Positions 10,301-18,272 of a DNA stretch of 25,875 nucleotides are shown in pieces. Numbering within the stretch: the first letter of the stretch is position 1; each line of letters begins with the position of its first letter. The notes under the pieces are model-generated. The model was given only the letters and a program-made list of their open reading frames with translations. It searched no databases and was not told where the DNA came from. Both the position numbers and the translations under genes were made by a program. This DNA is from CAZRDB01 sp964598695 (GTDB taxonomy: Bacteria; Armatimonadota; Zipacnadia; UBA1398), in the NCBI GenBank assembly GCA_964598695.1, contig CAZRDB010000057.1:1-25875 (forward strand), given 5' to 3'.

Positions 10301-10623
10301 AGTTCACGATCACCGCGACCCGCGCGGTCGGCGCCGGCCTGGGGATCCAGGTTCTCAGCGGCGAGACCCTGCGTGCGGTCACGACGGTGACGTTCCGTCT
10401 CAGCCAGGATGCCGACGTGACCTGCCGTGTGCTCAACGCGGCGGGCCGCGTGGTGCGCACCGCGACCGAGTCGGCAGCGACGCCGGCGGGGATGCGGAGC
10501 CTGTCGTGGGACGGGCGGGACGACCGCGGCGCGCTGGTGCCGTCGGGGACGTACCGTCTGGTGGTAGAGGCGCGCTCCGGTAGCGGAGAGGTCGCTCGTG
10601 GCTCGGTGTCGGTGTCGCGATGA
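7375..10623 (+). CDS. Secreted subtilisin-family (S8) serine protease with surface-protein C-terminal block
   Basis: 1082 residues; ATG preceded by AAGGAG at 7358-7363. Signal peptide about 1-26 (ending TAGA), then a prosegment-like region (about 50-125). The S8 catalytic domain spans about 175-490 with all expected residues: Asp182 (IAIMDSGM), His237 (VGHGTACAG), oxyanion Asn338 (AAMGNSN) and Ser424 (GGTSAATPYAAG). An Asp/Gly-rich loop, DDDGNGYVDD, between the Asp and His motifs looks like a calcium-binding insertion known from secreted S8 enzymes. An Ig-like domain (about 495-622) follows, then the block also found in the neighbouring giant proteins: IGNPF/GYW module (632-830), PP/LTDVATG module and FlgD-like Ig (1003-1082). 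It probably acts outside the cytoplasm. Candidate substrates are its neighbours that share its C-terminus, but that is inference. S8 assignment is secure; physiological role is not. Confidence 0.93.
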   Translation: MWARRPMRLALAVLGLALLTASTAGAAPNPATWVRRVGAGVEPNLGKSLPAMVGEVWVDWEPGVGEATREAARGAVDGATLQVVPGTTVEIVLVAEGTETAAIQQLSGRDGIRQATINAVGSWSQSGTLNRFEPNDTMWASQREIHDLTRTPEAWALMVPPGSAAGTPPLVGSPEIVIAIMDSGMQVTHPELASNVWVNADEIPGNSIDDDGNGYVDDVNGYNFGDGNADLTDNVGHGTACAGVAAAIGNNGVAMAGQAWRCRVMCAKLGDLPAASSTLAATTYAIDNGADVVSMSFSAGVTYDAITREFTRGFSTSGFPAYGGRYRSGVVFCAAMGNSNYDTQDQTPVTCETDLNEVLGVCAVDKTGKRSIWAAGVSESCYSSRPGVADLSAPGGAANEDYIALAVQATASDPLYVTDFGGTSAATPYAAGIAALVRSASPDLSAAEVNEVLRDSANGTLLYQQNPTFIEGKKLGEGIVDAYASVDAVTQFSALAAVVSPANGGHVANTTPTIVVSARRKASRAPLLTRVTVRIDPAAGSTPSDEDAVWLDRVGNTPGSTDAPDGIDDLTNETYPGDGLFSVRVPSPLSVGASGTGVHTVEVTVEDDRDPVEPVTATSRFRVVAVGLNAGRQMVSVPLVLYGAGNTANARPAAVLAQAVGEAGDAQIARWDPTGGDPRNPGRYVRSDVDGADAAYISVMVPGKAYWVDLPVETSRLMLQGEEVPSDIWLIRDAPYGDTSTGADYLAPGWHQIGNPFPYEVSLTAFLVDTTDGRRIPLAAAAQEGICRGVLYEYAGGQYVPTVIPNAVLKPFSGYWFRTLKQCKLYAVPETATASASARKVSSLAGWSVDVTASLADGRSTVSLAASPAATEAFDAGVDVEQPPALGTVVLASLAPAKGTTDSLLRDVRGEGANAMTWNLRVAAGRDGEAVLEWGDVRGVPRDYSVSLTDVATGRCVSLRHLSEYRYEAEAGTTREFTITATRAVGAGLGIQVLSGETLRAVTTVTFRLSQDADVTCRVLNAAGRVVRTATESAATPAGMRSLSWDGRDDRGALVPSGTYRLVVEARSGSGEVARGSVSVSR

Positions 10624-10646
10624 GTGCCGCAGCGGGACGCAGCCTG

Positions 10647-10653
10647 AAGGAGG
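10647..10653 (+). promoter_or_regulatory. Strong ribosome binding site that fixes the start at 10665
   Basis: AAGGAGG, 11 bases before ATG 10665. The ATG at 10620, which overlaps the protease stop as ATGA, has no such site and would put 15 extra residues ahead of a normal signal peptide. Confidence 0.7.
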
Positions 10654-10664
10654 GCAACAACCGG

Positions 10665-13613
10665 ATGAGCGCGCGTAGTGTGATGACACGGGCGACGTAC
10701 CTGTTGGTCGGTGTGGCAGCCTGCCTCGCCCTGACACCCGGTGCGCACGCCCAGGAGATCTACCCGAACATGACCCCGTCGTGGGTCGGGTCGAACTCTT
10801 ACATCCGGGCGCAGGTGGGCTCGATGTCGATCGCTACCGATGCCGACCTCGGCCGCCATGACAACATGCGCGGCAAGATCTACATCGAGAACGCCGGGGG
10901 CGAGCCCCTGGTGGCGAACGACTACTCGCGCGCCGTCACTTCGGACTCCTTGATCCGCGAGGACTACGTCTCGTCGGACAACTACGCCGCATTCATCGAC
11001 CAGTTCGCGACCCTCGCGGTCGCGACCGGCGCCGAGGACGATGGCGGGGAGAACGCGGGCCCCGGGGACCCTGCCGGGTGGAACTACTACGTCTTCGGCA
11101 ACCACCTCGGCGACACCAACGACGAGTTCGAGTACACGGTGGATGGCGTGCGGTCCTTCATCCAGCGCAGCACGTATGGCGGGGAGGGCCTTCGCTGGGC
11201 CCAGATGGTCACCGTCTACCGCGACAAGGTGCGGGTGCGCTGGATCGTCGAGAACACCAATGGGGACGTCACGAAGGTCGTGAAGCTGCGGTTCCGCTAC
11301 CGCCCCGCCCCGCTGGGGGGCCAGAGCCTCTTCGGACGGGAGCAGACGCGGGTCTACGTCGAGGGCTACGGCTGGACCGACGACGAGCAGGAGTTCTGGA
11401 CCAGCAGCACCTCCGCCGGGCTCCCCCGACGCTGGGTGTCGTACTCGCCGGAGGGCGAGATGGCCGTCGGCTGGACCAACGTGGCCGATGAGCGCGATCG
11501 GAACCTCGTTACCCCGGACGGCACCCCGGTGATGGACTCGCCGGCGTTGCTCGAGGGGATCTCCTTCCTGTCACACCGCTACGTGACGGGCCATCCGATC
11601 TGGACCGAGACCCACATGGGCGGGACCAAGCTCACCGACAGCGAGCTGGTGGTCCACTACTACTTCAAGCAGCAGAGCATCCGCCCCGGCGAGGCCCAGG
11701 TCTTCGACCTGTGGCTCGGCGACGAGTGGTCGGCCTCGGACATGACCGCCCCGCTCGCGGCAACCTCGTCGGCGAAGTCCGCGGTCGGCCTCGCCGAGGA
11801 TCCCGACACCGGGGAGTGGATCTGGGACCTGGGCACCACCGGCGTCCTTCGCGTCGGCGGCTCGATCACGAACCGCTGGTCGAGTTCGATGCGCAACGGC
11901 AGCCTGACGATCGAGCTGCCGCGGGGGCTCGCCCTTGCCGCGGGTCAGACTGCGGACAAGACGGTCCCCACCCTCGACCCGGGCGAGACCGGTGAGGTCA
12001 CGTGGGACCTGGTGCCGGACACCGACTACGTCCTCGCGGGTGACGTCACCTGGACGGTCCGGGCTTCGGCCGCGGCCGCGGGTGGCGTCTACACCAAGAG
12101 CGTCGTCAACAGCATGAGCCTTCCGGCGTTGAGCCACATTCGGACCGCGCCCGTGCAGGCGCCGCCGAGCGGCGACGAACGCCCGGGCTACCAGTACCTG
12201 ATGATGTCCGTTCCCTTCGATCTCGATGATCCCGACCCGATGGGCGGGCTCATGTATACGAGCCTGACCGGGACCGAGGTCACCCCGCGGATCTGGCGCT
12301 ACGACCCGCAAGACAACGCCTGGGACTCGTACCCGAACGGCACGGCCGGCACCCTCCAGCCGGGCTACGGCTACTTCGTGCGGGTTCCCGTCCAGACCAA
12401 CATCGCGGTTCCGACGGACGGCACCGCGCGGTATCTGAACGGCGTTGTCGAGGTCAACGTGCCGCTGATGGGGCGCACGAGCGGGACCGGCTCGTACACC
12501 GGCTTCAACCAGGTGGGCAACCCCTTCACCTACCCGCTGAGTCTGGGCGAGGTGAAGTTCGTCAGCCGGGGCGTGACCTACAGCTACGACCAGAGCTGGG
12601 CCGCCGGTTGGATCCCCGGCGTCCTGTGGGAGTGGGATCCGACAGCCAACGATGGACGCGGCGGCTACGTGCTGCAGTACGGCCGCGACTTCACGATGTC
12701 GCCGTGGAAGGCCTACTGGCTCCTGGCCAACACCGACCTCGAGATGGTGATGGAGCCGCCGGACGTCCGCGGCGCGACCCCCCCGGCGGGCTCCCTCGTC
12801 GTGACGCCCCCGGCGGCCGCGAGCGGCAAGGCGGTCGATGTGAGCACCCGCAGTTGCCTCGCGAAGGCGACGGGCGCCAACTCGACGCAGGACTGGATGC
12901 TCCAGATCACCGGCGAGTGCGCGGAGGCCGCGGACACCTCGAACTTCGTCGGCGCCAGTTCCGCCGTCGGCTCCGGGGCCAACGCGATGTGCATTCGGGA
13001 GGCCCCGCCCGTGGGCCGATACCTGCAGGTCGCCTTCCCGCATGAGGACTGGGGCCGTGACAGCGGGATCTACGCGCTGGATGTCCGCCCCGGGGGCACC
13101 GAGGCCGAGTTCGACATGAGTGTCGCAACCAACATCGGCAACACCGAAGTCACGCTGGCATGGCCGACGATCAGCCATCTGCCGCGCGAACTGAGCTTCA
13201 CGCTCGAGGACGTCGCCACCGGCGAGCGCGTGTTCATGCGGACCGCCTCGCGCTACACGTTCACGACGGAGGCCGATGGCGGCGCGCGGCAGTTCAAGAT
13301 CCGCGTCAGCGCCCGCGACCGCGGCCTGCAGATCACCGATCTCGGGATCGAGGGGCTCGCCCGCGGCGCGGCGATCGCCTATGCGCTGAGCGACGATGCC
13401 GAAGTCGATCTCGTCGTGCTCAACAGCGCGGGGCGCGTTGTGCGCACCCTGATGAAGGCGAAGGCCTGCGCGGCCGGGCGTTCGACGGCCACGTGGGACG
13501 GCCGGAGCGATGTGGGCACGTCGGTGCCGGCCGGTGAGTACCGTGTCCAGCTCGAAGCCCGCTCCGACGCGGGTGGTCGAGTGACGCGGACGGCGGGAGT
13601 CTCCCTCCGCTGA
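10665..13613 (+). CDS. Large secreted surface protein with shared C-terminal block
   Basis: 982 residues from ATG 10665, chosen for the AAGGAGG site and because it begins a clean signal peptide (MSARSVMTRATYLLVG to GAHAQ). Residues about 30-355 form a beta-rich region I do not recognise, rich in Trp, Tyr and acidic residues. About 375-480 looks like an Ig/DUF11-type fold (SLTIELPRGLALAAG, later DPGETGEVTWDL). The C-terminal block then follows: YLMMSVPF (511-518), FNQVGNPFTY (614-623), KAYWLL (682-687); the APP/LEDVATG module (APPVGRY at 780-786); and a FlgD-like Ig (906-982) with VVLNSAGRVVRTL. These match, in order, the ends of the proteins at 1-4995 and 7375-10623. It lies 41 bases downstream of the protease and is presumably co-transcribed. 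Probably a cell-surface or extracellular structural protein; no enzymatic motif seen. Confidence 0.85.
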   Translation: MSARSVMTRATYLLVGVAACLALTPGAHAQEIYPNMTPSWVGSNSYIRAQVGSMSIATDADLGRHDNMRGKIYIENAGGEPLVANDYSRAVTSDSLIREDYVSSDNYAAFIDQFATLAVATGAEDDGGENAGPGDPAGWNYYVFGNHLGDTNDEFEYTVDGVRSFIQRSTYGGEGLRWAQMVTVYRDKVRVRWIVENTNGDVTKVVKLRFRYRPAPLGGQSLFGREQTRVYVEGYGWTDDEQEFWTSSTSAGLPRRWVSYSPEGEMAVGWTNVADERDRNLVTPDGTPVMDSPALLEGISFLSHRYVTGHPIWTETHMGGTKLTDSELVVHYYFKQQSIRPGEAQVFDLWLGDEWSASDMTAPLAATSSAKSAVGLAEDPDTGEWIWDLGTTGVLRVGGSITNRWSSSMRNGSLTIELPRGLALAAGQTADKTVPTLDPGETGEVTWDLVPDTDYVLAGDVTWTVRASAAAAGGVYTKSVVNSMSLPALSHIRTAPVQAPPSGDERPGYQYLMMSVPFDLDDPDPMGGLMYTSLTGTEVTPRIWRYDPQDNAWDSYPNGTAGTLQPGYGYFVRVPVQTNIAVPTDGTARYLNGVVEVNVPLMGRTSGTGSYTGFNQVGNPFTYPLSLGEVKFVSRGVTYSYDQSWAAGWIPGVLWEWDPTANDGRGGYVLQYGRDFTMSPWKAYWLLANTDLEMVMEPPDVRGATPPAGSLVVTPPAAASGKAVDVSTRSCLAKATGANSTQDWMLQITGECAEAADTSNFVGASSAVGSGANAMCIREAPPVGRYLQVAFPHEDWGRDSGIYALDVRPGGTEAEFDMSVATNIGNTEVTLAWPTISHLPRELSFTLEDVATGERVFMRTASRYTFTTEADGGARQFKIRVSARDRGLQITDLGIEGLARGAAIAYALSDDAEVDLVVLNSAGRVVRTLMKAKACAAGRSTATWDGRSDVGTSVPAGEYRVQLEARSDAGGRVTRTAGVSLR

Positions 13614-13645
13614 TGCGCGCACCGGTGAGCCAGTGAGCACGTTCT

Positions 13646-13679
13646 GAAGCGACCCCGCGCCCCCGCGCGGGGTCGCTTC
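13646..13679 (+). terminator. Perfect 15-bp GC-rich terminator-like hairpin
   Basis: GAAGCGACCCCGCGC at 13646-13660 pairs perfectly with 13665-13679 around a CCCC loop. It sits 33 bases after the stop of the second giant surface protein and ends that unit. No U-tract follows. Confidence 0.75.
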
Positions 13680-13769
13680 CGCGTCAGGCCACGAAGGAGC
13701 CTGGGCTCCGAACAGAGAAACTGCGGTGGGCGTTCGATTCTGGGGGGCGCCAGGGAGAGCGGAGACGCG

Positions 13770-15764
13770 GTGATCGTTCGCGCGCGAGCCGGAGACCGGA
13801 TGTGGCGAGGAGTCCGAGCAGGCCTCATCGCCATGCTGTCGTTCGGCGCCCTGTGTTCCCTCGCCGCGGCGCAGACCGACGTCATCGTGGGCCGGATCAC
13901 CATCCGCCCCGACCGAGGCTACGTGCTGGCCGACGATACCGACTCGGTGGGCATCCAGGTCGATGTCCTCGACACGTCGGGCAGGCCCGTGGCCGATGGC
14001 ACCGAGGTCACGCTCACAGCGAGCGGCGGCCGCCTCGAGGAGACGACGGTCACCACGCTCGGCGGCGTCGCGCGCACGCGGTTCTTCTCCGGGGGGCAGC
14101 GCGAGTCCGAGGTCCAGATCATGGCCATCGCCGGCGGCAAGAAGGCCGAGCGGGCCGAGGTCATCTTCATCCAGACGAGCCCCACCGACTCCGTCGGAGG
14201 CTCGCGCTGCCTGCGGGTCGACGCCGATGACTACCTGGCGTTCTTCGACGAAGGCATGATGGTGGAGGCGCTCGGCAACGTCCGGTTCTCCTTCCGCCGG
14301 ATCACGATCACCGCCGAGCGTCTGCAGGTGCGCGTAGTTCCGCCGTATCAGCTCAACGCGAAGAACGCGGTGGTCAGCAACGGCAAGCAGACGATGACCA
14401 CGCGCTGGCTGTACATGGAGTTCCGGCCGGCCGCGGTCAATGGGGTGGCCCTCGTGGAGGACCCGAACCCCCACACCGTGGAGTTCCTCGACGAGGACTT
14501 CACCGAGGGCACCTGGTTCTACCCGGAGAGCAAGTGGCGCGAGTGGCCGACCGACAACGCCCGGGTGGTCATCAAGGCCGGCGACATTCTCGTCATCCCC
14601 GACGACCGGATCATCCTCAACCGGCCGCGCTTCTACGTCGACAACACGCAGCTCCCGCTGCCGATGTCGTCCCACCAGATCTCGCTCTCGGGGGCCGGCA
14701 ATGGCGGCTCGACCATCCCGCAGGTGGTGGGCGTCTCCTACCCGGGCGGCGTGTACGTCGACTACCCGTGGTACTTCGCCACCGGCGAGAAGTTCAACGG
14801 CGCCCTGCGCCTGCGCCACGGCTCGCCGATCGGCAACTACTCCAGCCGCCGAGGCTGGTATGTCGATGTCGACATGGACTACCAGAATGGCCGTGAGAGC
14901 GGCGGCCGGATGGTCGTGGACGGCCTCGGGCAGAGCGACTGGGGCGCGCGCTGGTCGCACAACGCAACCTACGGGAGCAACACGCGGGGCACCTACTCGG
15001 TGTCGTGGCCGCAGCACCGGTACCTCACCGCCTACGGCAACGTGACGACCGTGCGCAAGGGCTCGACGCACATGGTGAATGCGAGCTGGTTCTCGGGCGC
15101 CGGCATGCCCGAGGACTGGTACCTCGACTCGAGCTGGCGCTTCCGTGCCGCCCGCGTCGGCGGCCTGTCGCTCGGGTACGGAGCCAGCCTCGGCCTGAAG
15201 CAGGACGCGTGGTCGGATGAGTTCTACGGTCGGGCCTCGCTGAGCGCATCACTCACCCCGGCCCGCCCGTGGAAGGTCATGGGCGACCTCTCACTCTCGC
15301 CGCGCGTGACCGGCTCGCTCGAGCAACGGACGAACGGGGAGTTCGAGTGGAACTCGGTGCTCGGGGTCGAGGCGAACTGGCGCTTCGGCCGCATGAGCAA
15401 CCTCCGGATCGGGTACGACGCGCAGACGCGTGAGGGTGGCCGCTACCACAACGGGACCCGTCACTACCTCCGCGCCGGCGTGAACTGCTTCTCCACCGGC
15501 GAGACCGGCCTGAGCCTCATGGTCTCCGGGAGCCGGGATCTGGACAACGATCGCACCAGCGCCTACGGCTGGCTGAACTGGTCCCTCTCCTCGCAGTGGG
15601 CGGTCCAGATCACGGGGATGCTCAGCCGGGCCGCCACCTATGGCTACGAGGACTACACCTACGGCCTCGCACGGCGGATCGGCCAGGCCGAGGCCCGAGT
15701 CTTGTGGTCCACCCAGCGCGACCGCTTCGAGTTCGAGTTCAGCCGCGCGGGCGGCCTGTTCTAG
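13770..15764 (+). CDS. LptD/OstA-like outer-membrane beta-barrel protein with N-terminal invasin-type Ig domain
   Basis: 664 residues if GTG 13770 is the start. ATG 13800 (codon 11) is an equally good alternative, since GGAG lies 5 bases upstream of each. Signal peptide ends at about residue 35 (SLAAAQ). Residues about 37-135 resemble a Big_1/invasin Ig domain (VDVLDTSGRPVADGTEVTLTA). Residues about 150-290 resemble the OstA/LptD periplasmic jelly roll (GNVRFSFRRITITAERLQV) and the junction to the barrel (NRPRFYVDNTQLPLPM). From about 300 on, alternating aromatic/polar strands suggest a beta-barrel, and the protein ends in Phe, as outer-membrane barrels usually do. LptD inserts lipopolysaccharide into the outer membrane. 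The Ig domain in front is unusual, so this may be a paralogue with another cargo. It has its own short intergenic region after a terminator, and I see no clear promoter there. Confidence 0.75.
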   Translation: MIVRARAGDRMWRGVRAGLIAMLSFGALCSLAAAQTDVIVGRITIRPDRGYVLADDTDSVGIQVDVLDTSGRPVADGTEVTLTASGGRLEETTVTTLGGVARTRFFSGGQRESEVQIMAIAGGKKAERAEVIFIQTSPTDSVGGSRCLRVDADDYLAFFDEGMMVEALGNVRFSFRRITITAERLQVRVVPPYQLNAKNAVVSNGKQTMTTRWLYMEFRPAAVNGVALVEDPNPHTVEFLDEDFTEGTWFYPESKWREWPTDNARVVIKAGDILVIPDDRIILNRPRFYVDNTQLPLPMSSHQISLSGAGNGGSTIPQVVGVSYPGGVYVDYPWYFATGEKFNGALRLRHGSPIGNYSSRRGWYVDVDMDYQNGRESGGRMVVDGLGQSDWGARWSHNATYGSNTRGTYSVSWPQHRYLTAYGNVTTVRKGSTHMVNASWFSGAGMPEDWYLDSSWRFRAARVGGLSLGYGASLGLKQDAWSDEFYGRASLSASLTPARPWKVMGDLSLSPRVTGSLEQRTNGEFEWNSVLGVEANWRFGRMSNLRIGYDAQTREGGRYHNGTRHYLRAGVNCFSTGETGLSLMVSGSRDLDNDRTSAYGWLNWSLSSQWAVQITGMLSRAATYGYEDYTYGLARRIGQAEARVLWSTQRDRFEFEFSRAGGLF

Positions 15765-15831
15765 CGCGGTCCCCAGTCCCCCAGCCGCCTAGCCGACCGT
15801 CTCACACCCTCGCCGCCGACAGGAGGACCCC

Positions 15832-16578
15832 ATGGCGCCTGTGCTCCCCGTTCTCGTGGCCGACTACGGCCTCAACCAGTACCACGGCGGCCTGTACGAC
15901 CTGGAGGCTCGCCTGCGGGAGCTGGCGTCGATCGGCTACGTCGGTCTCGAGCGGCTCCCTGCGCGCGACGACAGTGACGCGGTGCGCAACGCCGCGCTGT
16001 TCCGCCGGCTTGGGATGCGCTTCGCCACCGCGAGCAGCCCAGCCCCCGACCAGACCATCCGCTGGGCCGCCGCGTTCGGCTGCGCCTACGTCTGGACCAC
16101 AGCGGGGGCGCGCGAGTTCGACGCCTTCTGCCGGCAGGTGCGGGCCCAGGGAGAGGCCTGTGCCCGAGCGGGAATCCGTGTCGCGCTCCACAACCACATG
16201 GGGACGCTGGTCGAGTCGCAGGACGAACTGGAGGCCTTCCTCGCGGCCTGCCCCGCGTGCGGCTTGATCCTCGACACGGCCCACCTCGCTGCCGTGGGCG
16301 GCGATCCCGAGGGGATCGTGCGACGCTACGGCAACCGGCTCGCGATGGTCCACTTCAAGGACTGGCTGCACGAGCGCGAGGCGGCCGAGTGGCACCAGCG
16401 GGGCCGTTTCTGCGAGTTGGGTGCGGGCAACATCGGGCTCGACAACGCGGCGGTGGTGCGGGCGCTGCGTGCGGTGGGCTACGAAGGCCCCGTGGCCGTC
16501 GAGCAGGACACCCACCTGCGTGAGCCGCTGGAGGATCTCCGCGTCAGTCGCGAGTACCTGCGCGTGGCCGGGCTGTAG
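15832..16578 (+). CDS. Sugar phosphate isomerase/epimerase family TIM-barrel protein
   Basis: 248 residues, ATG with AGGAGG at 15821-15826, 5 bases upstream. No signal peptide, so cytoplasmic. The sequence reads as an AP-endonuclease-2/xylose-isomerase-like TIM barrel, the family of IolE-type dehydratases and hydroxypyruvate isomerases. Likely metal or substrate residues in order: LHNHMG (His120, His122), LDTAH (Asp148, His151), VHFKDW (His174) and VEQD (Glu224). GAGNIGLD near 203 is also typical. The length is slightly short for the family (usually 260-300), mainly at the N-terminal strands. It follows the LptD-like gene by 67 bases with no visible promoter or terminator, so co-transcription is plausible. 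The substrate cannot be predicted. It converges on the glycosyltransferase gene with a gap of only 19 bases. Confidence 0.85.
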   Translation: MAPVLPVLVADYGLNQYHGGLYDLEARLRELASIGYVGLERLPARDDSDAVRNAALFRRLGMRFATASSPAPDQTIRWAAAFGCAYVWTTAGAREFDAFCRQVRAQGEACARAGIRVALHNHMGTLVESQDELEAFLAACPACGLILDTAHLAAVGGDPEGIVRRYGNRLAMVHFKDWLHEREAAEWHQRGRFCELGAGNIGLDNAAVVRALRAVGYEGPVAVEQDTHLREPLEDLRVSREYLRVAGL

Positions 16579-16597
16579 CCACCGGGGCGGAGAGAGG

Positions 16598-18265
16598 CTA
16601 GGGCGGGGGAGCCGCGGGTTCGAGCGCGGCGGTCGCCTCGGCCTCCGCCGCGGCCTGCGCGGCCTTCTCCTCCGGGGTCTTGCGGCAGTAGAGCCGCCAG
16701 GTGCTGGTCCGCTCCACGAGGTTGTAGTCGCTGGCCACGTAGTCCTCGAGCCAGTCGTAGTAGGCCTGGACCTCGAGCCCCATCGACTCGCCGTAGTAGA
16801 CCATCGTGTCGGGCAGCGGCCGGATCGCGTAGAGGACGATGACCTTGGGGGGCGTCGAGTGGAGCGTCGTGCGGACCTCGTCGAGCGCGCCCGGCCGACC
16901 GAGGAACGAGCGGTTGATGTACCGCGAGACGCCCACGCGCTGCGTCGTCGCGTACACTTGGTCCCACCAGCGCATCACGTAGATCCGGTCTTCGGGCGTC
17001 GTGAGTTCGCGCACGAGGCTCACGCAGCGGTTCCACTCGATCGGCGGCCGCGTCTCCGTCGTGCGCTGCCACCGCTGCGCGCCCGTGAGCACGCTGAGGC
17101 CGATGAGCACCCAGAGCGGCATCGTCACAGCCACGGCGGTCAGGCTGTCGCCGTTCGCGCGGCCGCGGGGGGCTCGCGTCGCGGCCTCCCACAGGATCCC
17201 GAGCGAGAGCGCCGTGAGGAAGGCGAGCGGCGGGAAGACCTGCACGAAACGGTGAGCCCAGAACCAGCCGCCGACGGCCATCGGGCTGGCCACGACCAGC
17301 CAGGCAACGCCGAACCAGGTCACCGCGCGGTCGGAGAGGCTCGGCCGCCGCAGCGCGCCCGCGATCGCGACGGGCCCGAGCAGGATCGGCGAGACGCAGG
17401 TCGCGAACCACGGCAGCGACTTGGTCAGCTCGATCCACTTGCCCGCGAGCGTCGGCGGTGAGGTCCCGGGCGCCGCCGCGCCCAGCCAGCCGTTACGGAT
17501 GTAGTCGCCGAGGATCCCGTGGCTCGCGAGGTAGGCGGCGGTGGCCCCGATGACCGTCAGCCAGCCGAGGCTCCAGGCAACGGCCGGGAGGAGGCGGAAG
17601 CGGCGGCGGTCGGGCGCCTCGAACGGCCAGCCCGTCGCGCAGCAGGCGCCGAAGAGCGCGCCCTCGAACAGCGCCGCCTGTTTGAAGGAGATCGCGAGCG
17701 CGCACAGGAGCCCGCAGAGGAACGCGGGGACGACGCGTCCGCGGCCGTGGACGAGGGCCACGAGGGCGGCGATCGTGAAGAAGACCATGAAGGGCGTGGT
17801 CATCGCGGCGTAGGGGCTGGTGTGCTGGTTGGTCGCGGCCAGGAGGTAGAGCAGGGCGGCGAGCACGGCCGGGGCCGGGCGCACGAGCCGCCGGAAGACC
17901 GGCAGGAGCAGGAGCGCCCCGCCCACGATGCAGGCGATCGCGCAGAGCCGAACGGCGGGGTAGGGGGTGCCGTAGAGCTGCTGGGCGAGACCGAAGACGA
18001 GGAAGATGCCCGGCGGCTTGTTCTCGATCGCGTCCCGGTAGGGGAGGCCCGACCCGCTGAACCACAGCCAACTGAGGTAGTGGAACGTCCCCTCGTCGAC
18101 GTAGACGACATCGGGGGCCTGGGCGCGGTGGAGGCAGAAGCACACCCACAAGAACGCGGTGAGTGCCGTGCCGGCGACAAGGAGGGCCCATGGGCCGAAG
18201 CCACGCGCGCCGTCCGTCTCCGGCGAGGGGGAGGTCGCAGCGGGGGTGTCGGGAGTGGCGGTCAT
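16598..18265 (-). CDS. GT39/ArnT-like integral membrane glycosyltransferase
   Basis: 555 residues. A short polar N-terminus is followed by a first membrane segment (about 26-46), then a periplasmic loop with the acidic pair Asp57-Glu58 (VVYVDEGTFHYL) and YRDAIENKPPG (76-86). That is the hallmark of GT-C enzymes of the PMT/ArnT family, which use polyprenyl-phosphate-linked sugars. About ten hydrophobic segments follow, and the last 150 or so residues form a soluble domain (MRWWDQVYATTQR). The tail is Ala/Glu/Pro-rich (EEKAAQAAAEAEATAALEP). It likely transfers a sugar to a lipid or an exported protein at the periplasmic face; given the secreted neighbours, protein glycosylation is possible but unproven. 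It starts 7 bases after the stop of the reductase-like gene with a weak ribosome site (GAGAACGGG), which suggests translational coupling. Confidence 0.88.
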   Translation of the reverse strand: MTATPDTPAATSPSPETDGARGFGPWALLVAGTALTAFLWVCFCLHRAQAPDVVYVDEGTFHYLSWLWFSGSGLPYRDAIENKPPGIFLVFGLAQQLYGTPYPAVRLCAIACIVGGALLLLPVFRRLVRPAPAVLAALLYLLAATNQHTSPYAAMTTPFMVFFTIAALVALVHGRGRVVPAFLCGLLCALAISFKQAALFEGALFGACCATGWPFEAPDRRRFRLLPAVAWSLGWLTVIGATAAYLASHGILGDYIRNGWLGAAAPGTSPPTLAGKWIELTKSLPWFATCVSPILLGPVAIAGALRRPSLSDRAVTWFGVAWLVVASPMAVGGWFWAHRFVQVFPPLAFLTALSLGILWEAATRAPRGRANGDSLTAVAVTMPLWVLIGLSVLTGAQRWQRTTETRPPIEWNRCVSLVRELTTPEDRIYVMRWWDQVYATTQRVGVSRYINRSFLGRPGALDEVRTTLHSTPPKVIVLYAIRPLPDTMVYYGESMGLEVQAYYDWLEDYVASDYNLVERTSTWRLYCRKTPEEKAAQAAAEAEATAALEPAAPPP

Positions 18266-18272
18266 CCCGTTC

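Noticed and set aside
10620..10664. ATG 10620 overlapping the protease stop as start of the second giant protein
   Set aside because: ATGA overlap is attractive, but ATG 10665 has AAGGAGG in place and starts a normal signal peptide.
13614..13769. Small RNA gene or small ORF between the second giant protein and the LptD-like gene
   Set aside because: Only the terminator hairpin stands out. No promoter, tRNA-like fold or ribosome-site-linked small frame could be supported.
11571..15071. 1166-residue minus-strand frame spanning the second giant protein and the LptD-like gene
   Set aside because: It crosses two real genes and a terminator hairpin, and its composition is the same Arg/Val/Gly/Ala shadow pattern without motifs.
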